Assembly: GCF_009601025.1 (NCBI RefSeq)
Contig: NZ_WIVE01000010.1
Coordinates: forward strand, 19,681 to 83,680
Length of the DNA stretch: 64,000 nt
Source of the DNA: Roseospira navarrensis
GTDB taxonomy: Bacteria > Pseudomonadota > Alphaproteobacteria > Rhodospirillales > Rhodospirillaceae
Direction of reading: 5' to 3'
Each line of letters begins with the position of its first letter. Position 1 is the stretch's first letter. This document shows, one piece after another, positions 8,366 to 16,274 of the stretch. Below the pieces are notes generated by a model, which was given only the letters and a program-made list of their open reading frames with translations, searched no databases and was not told the DNA's origin. Both the position numbers and the translations under genes were made by a program.

Positions 8366-8715
8366 GGGTTCAGGTTAACATGACGGCCTGTTCCGAGCTG
8401 TCGGAGCGGGCCTCTCGAGATCCCTCGTCTCGCTTCGCTCACTCGGGATGACACACTAATACCAACGGCATCTGATGATGACCGTTGAAGTCCGTGGCCG
8501 GCCCGCTCCCCCACCCGGCCACCCACGAGAGTATCCTTGGGGTGGCCGGGTGGGGGAGCGGGCCGGTGCCGCTCGGCGGGTGAGTCACACTCACCCGCCG
8601 CTGGTATAAAACTATAGGATGTCATCCTGAAGCCGCGAAGCGGCTGAGGGACCTCGAGCGCAGGTCTCCGACCCCCTGCAAAGACCTGGAAGAGCGATCC
8701 CGTTAACCTGAGCCC
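8366..8715 (+). repeat. MITE-like element, family 1, copy A (interrupted)
   Basis: Bounded by terminal inverted repeats GGGTTCAGGTTAAC (8366-8379) and GTTAACCTGAGCCC (8702-8715). The left arm (8412-8453) contains CTCTCGAGATCCCTCGTCTC and CTCACTCGGGATGACA. The right arm (8617-8715) contains GGATGTCATCCTGAAGCCGC, GAAGCGGCTGAGGGACCTC and AAGACCTGGAAGAGCGATCC. Copies at 14939-15137 and 32096-32295 share both arms. In this copy the short AT-rich spacer between arms is expanded by about 160 bases that include the inverted repeats at 8498-8600. Confidence 0.8.
8498..8600. repeat. Perfect 26-bp inverted repeat plus a 12-bp hairpin inside MITE copy A
   Basis: 8498-8523 is exactly complementary to 8541-8566 (26 bp, 17-base loop), starting CCGGCCCGCTCCCCCACCC. 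Just after it, CGGCGGGTGAGT (8574-8585) pairs perfectly with 8589-8600. A diverged relative of the large hairpin lies at 14866-14930. Transcribed, it would form a very stable stem. Confidence 0.8.
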
Positions 8716-8814
8716 GTCACCGTGGGGGCAACGGGCCAAGGGGTTTGAGTTCCAGAGGGGGCCGTGACATGGTCGAGCCTCCCCTGTTCCCTCCTGTCAG
8801 TTCCGGACACCCCC

Positions 8815-9696
8815 ATGCCCATGCCCCTGCACCTGAAAGGCCTTCTTCTGTCCGCCGCCGGCATGCTGGTCATCAGCCCCGACGGCATGCTCGTCAAGAT
8901 GGTGCAGGACGCCGATTCGCTCCAGGTCGTGTTCTGGCGCAGCCTGCTGCTCGGTCTGGTGCTGTGCGCCGTGGTTGCCCTGCACCGGGGCCGGGGCGCC
9001 GTGGCGCATGTGCGCGCGATGGGCCCGCTCGGCCTGCTGGCGGGACTCATGATGGCGGTGACCAACATTTCCTTCGTGGTCGCCATGATGCTGACCACGG
9101 TCGCCAACACGCTGGTGGTGATCGCCACCATCCCCATGTTCAGCGCCCTGTTCGGGCTGGTCCTGATCCGCGAGCGGGTCCGGACCCGCACATGGATCGC
9201 CATGTCGGTGTCGTTCCTGGGCGTGGTCATCATCATGAGCGGATCGGTGGGCCTGGGCGGCGGCACGCTCATCGGCGACCTTGTGGCGCTGTCGATCCCC
9301 GTCGCCCTGGGCCTGGCCCTGGTGCTGATGCGCAAGGCCGGCGACCGGGACACCATTCCGCCGGTGGCCCTGGGCGGTCTGCTCAGCGCCCTGGCCGTGC
9401 TGCCGTTCTGCAACCCGTTCGGCATCACGGCACACGACATGATCGTGATCGGCATCATGGGGGCCGTGGTGTCGCCGCTGGCCCTGTCGCTGTACACCAG
9501 CGGCGCGCGCTACATCCCGGCGGCCGAGGTCGCCCTGCTGGCGCTGATCGAGACCGCGTTGGGGCCGCTGTGGGCCTGGGTCGGGGTGGGCGAACAGCCG
9601 CCCTTGATGACTCTGGTCGGCGGGTCGCTGGTGATCGGCGCCATCGTGGTCAACAACACGCTGGCGCTGATGCGCCGCCGCCGCCGCCCGACGTGA
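8815..9696 (+). CDS. EamA/DMT family transporter
   Basis: About 293 residues with ten predicted membrane helices in two EamA repeats, the layout of drug/metabolite exporters of the RhaT/YdcZ superfamily. Positively charged loops (LIRERVRTRTW, LMRKAGDRD) punctuate the helices and the protein ends in a poly-Arg tail. ATGs at 8815 and 8821 put the start just before helix 1 (LKGLLLSAAGMLVIS). A frame extension to ATG 8764 has the better GAGGGG ribosome site but adds an unlikely N-terminus next to the repeat. The substrate cannot be read from sequence. Confidence 0.85.
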   Translation: MPMPLHLKGLLLSAAGMLVISPDGMLVKMVQDADSLQVVFWRSLLLGLVLCAVVALHRGRGAVAHVRAMGPLGLLAGLMMAVTNISFVVAMMLTTVANTLVVIATIPMFSALFGLVLIRERVRTRTWIAMSVSFLGVVIIMSGSVGLGGGTLIGDLVALSIPVALGLALVLMRKAGDRDTIPPVALGGLLSALAVLPFCNPFGITAHDMIVIGIMGAVVSPLALSLYTSGARYIPAAEVALLALIETALGPLWAWVGVGEQPPLMTLVGGSLVIGAIVVNNTLALMRRRRRPT

Positions 9697-9721
9697 CGGG
9701 GGGTCACCACAGACAACAAAC

Positions 9722-9748
9722 GGGCCGGCTGCCCAGAACAGCCGGCCC
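9722..9748. terminator. Bidirectional hairpin terminator
   Basis: GGGCCGGCTG (9722-9731) pairs perfectly with CAGCCGGCCC (9739-9748). On the minus strand it is followed by GTTTGTTGT, so it can end the convergent small gene at 9800-9973 as well as the EamA gene. Confidence 0.7.
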
Positions 9749-9799
9749 GTCCGGTCCCCCTGCCGGGGACTCTCGGCATCGATGCCCGCAGGCGCGTGC

Positions 9800-9973
9800 C
9801 TAGTTCTTGGCGGCCTCGCCGGCCCAGGGCGCGCTGCTCTGGGACCCGGAGTCGGCCTGCGCCGTGGTGATCGGCTTGGTCGGGGTTTCGGCGGACTTCC
9901 AGCCGCTGCAGGCCATCGCGGCGGACGAGGCGAACAGGGCGGCGGCGAAGGCCACGGTTGCAGTCTTCAGCAT
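9800..9973 (-). CDS. Small exported hypothetical protein (57 aa)
   Basis: From ATG 9973, with AGGAG eight bases upstream, this encodes 57 residues: a hydrophobic signal sequence (TATVAFAAALFASSAAMA), then CSGWKSAETPTKPITTAQAD and a short acidic/polar tail. The cysteine after AAMA could make it a lipoprotein, although the lipobox (AMAC) is imperfect. No family recognised. A terminator hairpin lies 50 bases downstream, which supports a real monocistronic gene. Another start, GTG at 9982, overlaps the ribosome site and is less likely. Confidence 0.6.
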   Translation of the reverse strand: MLKTATVAFAAALFASSAAMACSGWKSAETPTKPITTAQADSGSQSSAPWAGEAAKN

Positions 9974-10241
9974 GATCGGCACTCCTCGTCAGGCTTGGAT
10001 CGGTGGTGTGGAGGATCGGTGATGGTTCTGGTCCTAGGGGTCTGTACAGTATGTGGGGTGGTCGGGGCGCCAGACAACCCCTTTCGTTTCGTGGGCATAT
10101 TCTCCCGCGCAAGACTGTTTCGCGGGCCCGGGCGCCGCTCCCGCCCTCGACGCACGCGGCGCGATCCGTCAGAATGGGTCGTCACTGGGAGGGGCCCCGT
10201 CCGGACTCGAAAGAGTCGCGGCACGAAAGCGTGGAGTATCA

Positions 10242-10649
10242 ATGGACTGGTCCCGCTTTGACCGAGACAGATTCCGCAAGGTCCTGTCCATGGCCCTGCG
10301 CGCCGATGGCGCGGAGGCCCTGAACGCGCTCGACCGCGCGCGGGCCCAGCTTGAGGATGTGGGCGGTTCGATCGACGACATCCTGGGCGGCAGCCTGACG
10401 GTGACGGTCGCCCCCGGGCCCGAGCCCCGTCCGGGCCAGGGCGTGCCGGCCCGGCGCACCCTGGGCACGGAAGCCGCCGAGGTCTCCGATCCCCTGCGGC
10501 ACGCCATGTACGCCAGCCGGATCGTCGCCCAGTTGCGCCACGAGAACCAGCGGCTGAACGAGTTGCTCGATCAGGCCTCCCGCTATATCGCCGAACTGGA
10601 AAGCGAGATCACCCGTGCCCGCAGAAGCAACCACGGCGACGCCGGCTGA
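10242..10649 (+). CDS. Hypothetical coiled-coil protein
   Basis: A 135-residue protein with no recognised domain. Its N-terminal half is helical (FRKVLSMALRADGAEALNAL). A Pro/Gly linker follows, and the C-terminal RHENQRLNELLDQASRYIAE segment is a clear coiled coil. ATG start at 10242. The last 35 bases overlap the next coiled-coil gene in another frame, so the two products are probably made together and may interact. A role in envelope or cytoskeletal organisation is conceivable but nothing here proves it. Confidence 0.65.
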   Translation: MDWSRFDRDRFRKVLSMALRADGAEALNALDRARAQLEDVGGSIDDILGGSLTVTVAPGPEPRPGQGVPARRTLGTEAAEVSDPLRHAMYASRIVAQLRHENQRLNELLDQASRYIAELESEITRARRSNHGDAG

Positions 10650-11505
10650 GGCCGCCGGCGCGGCGGCGCCGTCAGCGGCACCGTCCCTGGCCGAAGCCCT
10701 GTCGCAAGCCCTTCAAACCGAGGACGGCACGCCCCGCCCGCTCGGCGATCCGCGCGAGCCCGACGTGATCCGCACCTGGGTGACCCTGGCCGTCGCCGTC
10801 CCGGACGACGCTCTGGACGAGGCCCTGGCCGCCGCCGTGACCGCCATCGGCGCGAACCGCGCCGGGCGCGACCGCCTGACCGCCGCCGGGCTGATCCCGG
10901 ACATGCCCGTGCAGACGGCGCTGATCGCGGGCTACGTGCGGATGTTCCGCCGCATCAAGGCCATCGCCGCCAGCGGCGGCCTGGACGATGCCGCCCAGAT
11001 GGCAGAGACGCGGCGCGACATGCGCGCGCTCAACCAGCGTCTCGCGGAGGCCCTGGGCGCGATCAAGGACCAGCGGGCCGCCATGGGGCGGATGAACCGC
11101 ATCCTGATCGACCGCGAGCGGCGGCAGGCCCGCACCTCCGTCGAGCTGTCCCGCGCGCGCGAGGACCTGGAGGCGGTCCGCGCCGCCCTGGGCAGCGTGG
11201 AGGCGGAGCGCGACGAGGCGATTCGGGCTGCCGAGGCCGCCCGGGCGGACCGCGACGCGCTGCGCCGCGACCTCAACCGCACCCGCGCCGAGGTGGAGGA
11301 CCTGAAGGCCAAGTACCTGGAGAAGTTCGCGCTCGCCCTCCACGATCTGAACCGGGCGCGGGAGACGCTGTACAACGACCCGGGCTCCGCCTTGCCCGCC
11401 ATGAAGGCCAGCGTGGCCCAGGGCTATTACATGATCCTGGAGGACATGGGCGTCGGCCCGGAGGCGCGGAAGCTGATGGCCTCCATCACCGGCGGGGGGT
11501 TCTGA
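10615..11505 (+). CDS. Hypothetical coiled-coil protein overlapping the previous gene
   Basis: About 296 residues from GTG 10615. It has an Ala-rich low-complexity N-terminus, a compact helical segment (VIRTWVTLAVAVPDDALDEA to YVRMFRRIKAIAAS), then a long charged coiled coil (about residues 130-250) and a conserved-looking tail (KASVAQGYYMILEDMGVGPE). No catalytic motif or membrane helix. The start overlaps the upstream gene by 35 bases, unusually long for coupling; no other start codon gives a better fit before the folded region. A hairpin terminator follows. Confidence 0.65.
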   Translation: MPAEATTATPAEAAGAAAPSAAPSLAEALSQALQTEDGTPRPLGDPREPDVIRTWVTLAVAVPDDALDEALAAAVTAIGANRAGRDRLTAAGLIPDMPVQTALIAGYVRMFRRIKAIAASGGLDDAAQMAETRRDMRALNQRLAEALGAIKDQRAAMGRMNRILIDRERRQARTSVELSRAREDLEAVRAALGSVEAERDEAIRAAEAARADRDALRRDLNRTRAEVEDLKAKYLEKFALALHDLNRARETLYNDPGSALPAMKASVAQGYYMILEDMGVGPEARKLMASITGGGF

Positions 11506-11544
11506 GGCGCGCCCCCGTCCGCACGGCATCCCATGAACGACGAA

Positions 11545-11580
11545 GGGCTCCGAACCGATGGTCCGGAGCCCTTGTGCTTT
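11545..11580 (+). terminator. Hairpin terminator after the coiled-coil pair
   Basis: GGGCTCCG (11545-11552) pairs with CGGAGCCC (11564-11571), followed by TTGTGCTTT. It lies 40 bases after the upstream stop and about 50 bases before the stop of the convergent BI-1 gene. Confidence 0.65.
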
Positions 11581-11629
11581 GGCGGCGCCGGCCGCCATCC
11601 ATGGGCGGCGGCCGGGCGATCCATGCTGA

Positions 11630-12370
11630 CTATTCGCGGTTGCCCAGGAAGTACAGCAGGAACTGAAGCAGGTTGATGAAGTTGATGTACAGCGACAGCG
11701 CGCCCATGGTGGCGCCCTTGGACAGCGTCTCGCTGTCCATGTTGACGTTGTACTCCTCCTTGATGCGCTGGGTGTCGTAGGCCGTCAGCCCCGAGAACAC
11801 CAGCACACCGACGGCGCAGATGATGAACTGCATCATGCTGCTGGCGAGGAAGATATTCACCACCATCGCGATGAGCATGCCGAACACGCCCATGATGAGG
11901 AAGCTGCCCATGCCCGACAGGTCGCGCTTGGTGGTGTAGCCGAACAGGCTGAGGGACGCGAAGGCGGCGGCGGTGATGAAGAACACCCGCACCACGCTTT
12001 CGTCCGTGTAGACCTGGAGCAACATCGACAGGCCGATGCCCTGCAGGGCCACGAACAGCCAGTACATGCCCTGCACCATCGCGGCGCTGGCCGAGCGGAT
12101 CATGAACATGGCCGCGAACAGCACGATCAGCGGCGCAAACATGCCGATCATGCCAAGCAAGTTCGGCGCCAGCCCCTCCGGGGTCTGCACGTAAAACAAC
12201 GACCGGACGGCCGGCACGTAGGTGATGGTCATGGCCACGATGCCGGACAGCACCAGGCCGGACGCCATCAGGTTGTAAACCCGCAGCATGTACGAGCGCA
12301 GGCCGGTATCGATCTGAGCGGCCTCCGCCTGACTGCGAGTCATGGTACGGCGGTCGGTATTGAGAGCCAT
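11630..12370 (-). CDS. Bax inhibitor-1/YccA family membrane protein
   Basis: A 246-residue, seven-helix inner-membrane protein of the BI-1 (TMBIM) family. The N-terminal cytosolic stretch ends at GLRSYMLRVYNLMASGL, and the family block GLTAYDTQRIKEEYN is present near the C-terminus, with the Asp that forms the pH/Ca2+ sensing pair in characterised homologues. GAGGTG precedes ATG 12370. Bacterial members are Ca2+-leak channels or FtsH-linked quality-control factors; which applies here cannot be told. Confidence 0.9.
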   Translation of the reverse strand: MALNTDRRTMTRSQAEAAQIDTGLRSYMLRVYNLMASGLVLSGIVAMTITYVPAVRSLFYVQTPEGLAPNLLGMIGMFAPLIVLFAAMFMIRSASAAMVQGMYWLFVALQGIGLSMLLQVYTDESVVRVFFITAAAFASLSLFGYTTKRDLSGMGSFLIMGVFGMLIAMVVNIFLASSMMQFIICAVGVLVFSGLTAYDTQRIKEEYNVNMDSETLSKGATMGALSLYINFINLLQFLLYFLGNRE

Positions 12371-12567
12371 GGTTGCACCTCGGCTGGAGAAGAGGGAGAC
12401 CTGTTCGGCTAGGAATATGGAGGAAACCCCGCGAAAATCAACGATCCCCGCACCGGCCTAACGGCGTTTTAATGTTTCGCGAACGGGGCCGTCCCTGGTC
12501 TACTCCTGGCCCCCCGCATCCCCCGCGCCGATCCGTCCGGTCCTCAACCCCAGGGAACCCACCGGCC

Positions 12568-14844
12568 ATGCTCCGCCCCGTCCTGCTCCTCGCCCTCCTC
12601 TGCGCCCTGTTCAGCCCGCCGTCGGCGCTCGCCCAGACCGCCGCGCCGACCGCGGCCGCCGGTCCCCACAGCGAAACCGGCCGCCCGCGTATCGGCCTCG
12701 TGCTGGCCGGCGGCGGCGCCCTGGGAGCCGCGCACGTGGGCGTGATTCAGGTTCTGGAGCGCCTGGGCGTGCCCGTGGACATGGTCGCGGGCACGTCCAT
12801 GGGCGCCCTGGTCGGCGGCCTGTACGCCACCGGCCGCAGCGGCGACGAGCTGGCCGAAACCCTGAAGGCCGTGGACTGGGCCGACGCGTTCCGGGACAGC
12901 CCGCCGCGCGCGGATCGGCCCTATTACAGGCGGCGCGAGGACCTGGACTATCTGGTGGACACCCGCCTTGCGGTGCGAGAGGACGGCGCGGTCGGCGGGC
13001 CCCTGGGACTGGTGCAGGGCCAGCGCATCGGCCTGATCCTGAAGCGGCTGACCCTGGGCGCCGCCCACGTCTCGGACTTCGACGCCCTGCCCCGACCGTT
13101 CCGCGCCGTGGCCGTGGATGTGGAGTCCGGGCACCCCGTCGTGCTGGGATCGGGCAGTCTGCCCGTGGCCATGCGCGCCAGCATGTCGGTGCCAGGCGTG
13201 TTTCCGCCGGTGGAGATCGACGGCCAGTGGCTGCTGGACGGCGGCGTGGTCAACAACCTGCCCGTGGACGTGGCGCGCGCCATGGGGGCGGATCGGCTGA
13301 TCGTGGTCAATCTGCCGGCCAACCTGAGCCCGCGCGACGAGATGACCAGCCCGCTCGCCGTCCTGGGCCAGATGATCAGCGTCGCCATCGACACCAACGC
13401 CAATGCGCAGCTCGCCAATCTGCGGCCCGGAGACATCCTGATCGAGCCGGATCTGGGCGACATGACCGCCACCGACTTCGACCGGGTGGCGGACGCGGTG
13501 GGGCTGGGGGCCGAGGCGGCCGAGGCCCAGGCCCCCGCGCTGCGACGACTGGCGGAGACGCTGGCCCAGGCCGGGCCGCCGGCGCCCCGACCCGTGGCGG
13601 TGGACGCCACCGTCTCCGACGCCGACCCGGACACCTCGAACGTGATCGTGACGGACATCCGCTCGGACGGCGACGGCACGCTGAGCGACCGGGTCATTCT
13701 GGGCTATATCACCCAGACGGTGGGCGCCCCGCTGGACCTGGATCAGCTTGAGCGCGACCTGGCCACGCTGTACGGCCTGGACGTGTTCGAGCGCGTGGAC
13801 TGGGGCCTGGAGCCCGCCGCCGACGGCCGCACCGGCACGCTGGTCATCATCTCCCGGGCGCGCGCCTGGGGGACCGACTCGATTCAGTTCGGGGCGCGCC
13901 TGTCGGACGATTTCCAGGGCAACGCCACCTACGGCCTGTCGGCCGCCTACACCTTCCGGCCCCTCAACGACCGGGGCGGATCGCTGCAACTGGGCGCCGA
14001 GATCGGCAACCGGCCGTCCCTCTCCGCCCGCCTGCTGCAGCCCCTGGACGACGGGCAGGACTGGATCCTGGGCGCGCGGCTGTCGGCCGAGCGGGGTGAG
14101 CGCCGCCTGTACACGGAAACGCGCGGCCGTCAGGCCGGCGTGTACGATCTGGCGCTGATCCAGGGCGAGGCCTCGATGGCCCGCACCCTGGGAGACTGGG
14201 GCGCGGCCCGGGGCGGTCTGCGGCTGGCGACGGGGTGGATCGAGCCGACGTTCTCGGGCGGCGCCAGCGGGGGCACGCGGCTGCAGGGCGCGTTCGTCTT
14301 CGGCGGCGTGAGCGTGGATACGCTCGATAGCGTGACCTGGCCCCGGTCCGGGTCGCTGGTGCAGGCCGAGGTCCGCCGGTCCCTGCCGGCGCTGGGGGCC
14401 GACGCGTCGTACAGCCAGATCGACCTGGAGGCCTGGACCGCCCTGTCCTGGGGCCCCAACACCCTGGTGCCGCGCCTTGCGGCGGGCTACACCCTGGACG
14501 GCGAAGCGCCCGTGCCGGCCCTGTTCGGCCTGGGCGGATTCCTGTCGCTGTCGGGCTACGGCGAGACCCGGTTCCTGGGGCAGAACCGCCTGCTCGGCGC
14601 TCTGACCTACATGCGGCGGCTGACCGACGGCACGTTCAGCCCGCTGGATGTCCCGTTGTACGCCGGAACGTCCATCGAGGCCGGGAACGTCTGGGGGAAC
14701 CGCGGTCTGCTGCCGGACGACCTGCGCTACTCGGGCAGCCTGTTCGCGGGCGCTGACACCCCGTTCGGCCCGGCGTTTCTGGGCGTGGGCCTGGCGGCGC
14801 TGGACTCTCACTCGGTGTTCCTGCGCCTGGGCCGGCCGTTCTGA
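12568..14844 (+). CDS. Patatin-like phospholipase with C-terminal outer-membrane barrel
   Basis: A 758-residue protein with a signal peptide (about 1-23), a patatin domain (about 40-330) and a surface-antigen/BamA-type region. The oxyanion motif GGGALG, the nucleophile Ser77 in GTSMG and the catalytic Asp224 in LLDGGVVNN are all present. Residues about 380-450 look like a POTRA domain and the remainder forms beta strands, ending at an aromatic-type terminus (FLRLGRPF). This is the layout of PlpD/type Vd autotransporters, which display or release a lipase. ATG 12568 was chosen because it starts the signal peptide. Confidence 0.9.
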   Translation: MLRPVLLLALLCALFSPPSALAQTAAPTAAAGPHSETGRPRIGLVLAGGGALGAAHVGVIQVLERLGVPVDMVAGTSMGALVGGLYATGRSGDELAETLKAVDWADAFRDSPPRADRPYYRRREDLDYLVDTRLAVREDGAVGGPLGLVQGQRIGLILKRLTLGAAHVSDFDALPRPFRAVAVDVESGHPVVLGSGSLPVAMRASMSVPGVFPPVEIDGQWLLDGGVVNNLPVDVARAMGADRLIVVNLPANLSPRDEMTSPLAVLGQMISVAIDTNANAQLANLRPGDILIEPDLGDMTATDFDRVADAVGLGAEAAEAQAPALRRLAETLAQAGPPAPRPVAVDATVSDADPDTSNVIVTDIRSDGDGTLSDRVILGYITQTVGAPLDLDQLERDLATLYGLDVFERVDWGLEPAADGRTGTLVIISRARAWGTDSIQFGARLSDDFQGNATYGLSAAYTFRPLNDRGGSLQLGAEIGNRPSLSARLLQPLDDGQDWILGARLSAERGERRLYTETRGRQAGVYDLALIQGEASMARTLGDWGAARGGLRLATGWIEPTFSGGASGGTRLQGAFVFGGVSVDTLDSVTWPRSGSLVQAEVRRSLPALGADASYSQIDLEAWTALSWGPNTLVPRLAAGYTLDGEAPVPALFGLGGFLSLSGYGETRFLGQNRLLGALTYMRRLTDGTFSPLDVPLYAGTSIEAGNVWGNRGLLPDDLRYSGSLFAGADTPFGPAFLGVGLAALDSHSVFLRLGRPF

Positions 14845-14865
14845 GGGTCTGATACGAGCGGCACC

Positions 14866-14930
14866 GGCCCTCTCCCCCACCCGGCACCCACGACAGGATC
14901 CTGATGGGTGGCCGGGTGGGGGCGAGGGCC
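14866..14930. repeat. Large intergenic hairpin related to the 8498 inverted repeat
   Basis: About 24 bases beginning GGCCCTCTCCCCCACCCGG pair with the strand ending at 14930, with one mismatch and one bulge. The loop (ACGACAGGATCCTGAT) resembles the loop at 8524-8540. It directly precedes MITE copy B and could terminate the patatin transcript. Confidence 0.65.
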
Positions 14931-14938
14931 AGGGCGAC

Positions 14939-15137
14939 GGGCTCAGGTTAACGAGATCGCTCTTCCCGGTCCTTGCAGGGGGTCGGAGACCCGCGCTCGA
15001 GGTCCTTCAGCCGCTTCGCGGCTTCAGGATGACATCCTATAATTTTAGTGGGTCATCCCGAGTGAGCTTAGCGAGACGAGGGATCTCGAGAGGCCTGCTC
15101 AGGCGGCGCTGAACAGGCCGTCATGTTGGGTTGACCG
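14939..15137 (-). repeat. MITE-like element, family 1, copy B
   Basis: Reverse orientation relative to copies A and C. The GGGCTCAGGTTAAC end is intact at 14939-14952. The other end (CATGTTGGGTTGACCG near 15123-15137) has decayed. Both arms are recognisable: the GCCGCTTCGCGGCTTCAGGA block at 15010-15029 and GTCATCCCGAGTGAGC with GATCTCGAGAG at 15052-15092, separated by an AT-rich spacer. It ends next to the stop codon of the metallopeptidase gene. Confidence 0.75.
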
Positions 15138-15560
15138 CTAAAACCCGTCCTCGTCCGCCTCGGACTCGATGGCCTCCATGTCGTCGTCGGAAAAGCCGAA
15201 GTGGTGGCCGATCTCGTGGATCAGCACGTGCCGGACCACGTGGGTCAGGTCCTCGCCCGTTTCACACCAGTAGTCCAGGATGGGCCCCCGGTAGAGAATC
15301 ACCCGGTCGAGATCGTCCGGGGCGTCGGCGACGCTTTTGAACGGCAGCGCAACGCCCTGATACAGGCCGAGCAGGTCGAACGGGCTGTCCAGCGCCATGT
15401 CGGCGCAGACCTCCTCGTCGGGGAAGTCCTCGATGCGGATGGCGAGCCCCGCCGTCATGCGGCGCATGGGCCCGGGGATGGAGGCCAAGGCCTCCTGCGC
15501 CATGGCCTCCAGATCGGCCAGGGACGGGGGCGTGGTGAACCGCGCGGGGGTCTCGGTCAT
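15138..15560 (-). CDS. Metallopeptidase family protein (zincin-like, DUF1025)
   Basis: A 140-residue soluble protein with the zinc-protease motif HEIGHHFGF near the C-terminus, preceded by VVRHVLI and followed by the acidic tail typical of the minimal zincin family (PF06262). The N-terminal PPSLADLEAMAQEAL helix is also typical of the family. ATG 15560 fits the family length; the frame is open to 15677. Substrate unknown. The stop codon abuts MITE copy B. Confidence 0.88.
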   Translation of the reverse strand: MTETPARFTTPPSLADLEAMAQEALASIPGPMRRMTAGLAIRIEDFPDEEVCADMALDSPFDLLGLYQGVALPFKSVADAPDDLDRVILYRGPILDYWCETGEDLTHVVRHVLIHEIGHHFGFSDDDMEAIESEADEDGF

Positions 15561-15694
15561 GACAGACGGGCCGGGCTGCGGGGGTTGATGGACGGGCCGA
15601 GGCGGCCAACGTGAAGCCTCATCGTCTTTCACGGACGGCACCGGACTCCAACGGACATCGTCCGTGGCCGTTGGCATACCACGAGGAGGCTTTC

Positions 15695-15988
15695 ATGTCC
15701 GCACCCCTGAGCGACCTCGAACGCGCCGAATCCCTCGCCACCCTGGTCGGCTGGGATCAGGTCGAGGACCGCGACGCGATCCACAAGACCTACTCCTTCA
15801 AGGACTTCAGCGAGGCCTTCGGCTTCATGGCCCGGGCCGCCCTGGAGGCCGAGAAGGCCGACCACCACCCGGAATGGTTCAACGTTTACAAGACCGTCGC
15901 CGTCACCCTGTCCACGCACGACGCGGGCGGCGTGACGGACAAGGACATCGCGCTCGCCCGCGCCATGGACGCCATCGCGGGCGCCTGA
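15695..15988 (+). CDS. 4a-hydroxytetrahydrobiopterin dehydratase (PCD/DCoH)
   Basis: A 97-residue protein, normal length for pterin-4a-carbinolamine dehydratase. The active-site signature [18 protein letters not shown] and the downstream [17 protein letters not shown] are diagnostic. GAGGAGG sits seven bases before ATG 15695. It recycles oxidised pterin after phenylalanine hydroxylase, or serves molybdopterin and other pterins. No phhA is in the window, so the partner is unknown. It is divergent from the metallopeptidase gene. Confidence 0.93.
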   Translation: MSAPLSDLERAESLATLVGWDQVEDRDAIHKTYSFKDFSEAFGFMARAALEAEKADHHPEWFNVYKTVAVTLSTHDAGGVTDKDIALARAMDAIAGA

Positions 15989-16274
15989 CCCGCCCGCCCC
16001 GCAGCGTCCGGGGCACCGGGCGCCCGGTCGCGCCGCCCGGCCGCCGGTCGATGCGCCGCCGGATCAGTGCCACCAACTCTTCATGCAGGACAGGCCCGGC
16101 CCCCGGTTGAAATCAGGGGACCGGGCCACAATGTGCCCAACGCCCGTTCGGGGCACAGATAGGCGCGAGCGGCCGCGCACGCGCCCTGCCGCCGCCAAGG
16201 ACAGCGTTTCATGCAGCCCCCTTGACCCTGCCGGCTCCGCACATGGGGTGGGCGAACGATGGAGAGACAAGGTC

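Noticed and set aside
8366..8715. CRISPR array
   Set aside because: The repeats are palindromic, long and dispersed, not short direct repeats with unique spacers; no cas gene is present.
12544..14880. A 778-codon minus-strand frame across the patatin gene
   Set aside because: The plus strand has the signal peptide, Ser/Asp dyad and barrel; the minus frame is low-complexity.
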